From CAZLBC01 sp964557575 (lineage in GTDB: Bacteria > Planctomycetota > Phycisphaerae > SM23-33): a stretch of DNA of 14,641 bases. The position numbers and the translations under genes are program-made. Location of the stretch: positions 1 through 14,641 of the forward strand of contig CAZLBC010000106.1 in the NCBI GenBank assembly GCA_964557575.1, in the 5' to 3' direction. This document shows, in pieces, positions 14,561 through 14,641 of the stretch. How positions within the stretch are numbered: the first letter of the stretch is position 1; each line of letters begins with the position of its first letter. Below the pieces are notes generated by a model. It did not search any database and was not told the origin of the DNA. It saw nothing but the letters and a program-made list of their open reading frames with translations.

Positions 14561-14641
14561 CCGCGGGCCCGTTATGTGGCATCGGCCGGGTAAGGCCTGT
14601 TTTTTCAAATAAAAGCACATTGAACAGGCGAATCGATTTGC

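Noticed and set aside
14594..14630. GCCTGTT / AACAGGC inverted repeat with a T-run near the right edge
   Set aside because: A 7-bp stem with a 21-base loop and no adjacent gene end on the right strand; too weak for a terminator or element end.

Overview
The window is GC-rich (mostly well above 60% GC by eye) and comes from a Gram-negative-type bacterium: it has a three-part RND efflux system, a lipoprotein signal peptide and a Tat-type twin-arginine signal. The best guess at lineage is the PVC group (Planctomycetes/Phycisphaerae, Lentisphaerae or relatives). This rests mainly on the Tat-exported Gfo/Idh/MocA dehydrogenase and the lipoprotein beta-propeller, both abundant there. It is an inference from gene style, not from a marker gene.

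Left part (1-5320): a minus-strand operon reads TetR regulator -> RND membrane fusion protein -> RND inner-membrane pump, with a 4-bp overlap and then a 6-bp gap. The pump gene is split by a frameshift at a 7-bp tandem repeat, exactly between its two structural halves; removing one repeat unit would restore a single 1058-residue protein. Upstream of tetR is a perfect 22-bp palindrome of TetR-operator type. It is shared with a divergent plus-strand flavin-reductase-like gene, so both directions may be controlled by the same repressor. No outer-membrane channel gene is visible inside the window.

Middle part (5882-8400): two small, less GC-rich genes of unknown function lie in tandem on the plus strand. 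Next comes a 324-bp transposon-like element without a coding region (15-bp terminal inverted repeats, CTAC target duplication, several internal inverted repeats). It sits against the 3' end of a Tat-exported Gfo/Idh/MocA oxidoreductase on the minus strand, which has a good sigma70-type promoter.

Right part (8393-13643): a plus-strand, translationally coupled three-gene unit encodes a lipoprotein beta-propeller, a LolD/MacB-type ABC ATPase and a very large (1086-residue) FtsX-like permease. Gene overlaps (TAATG and ATGA) argue that the three work together, probably as a cell-envelope mechanotransmission or lipoprotein-handling machine with its own periplasmic propeller partner. This is the best candidate for a less-described system here.

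Right end (13661-14641): a minus-strand MntA/HepT toxin-antitoxin pair (MNT nucleotidyltransferase and HEPN/DUF86 protein) has a recognisable promoter that predicts an almost leaderless message. The HepT active-site motif lacks its usual arginine. No rRNA, tRNA or CRISPR array was seen.
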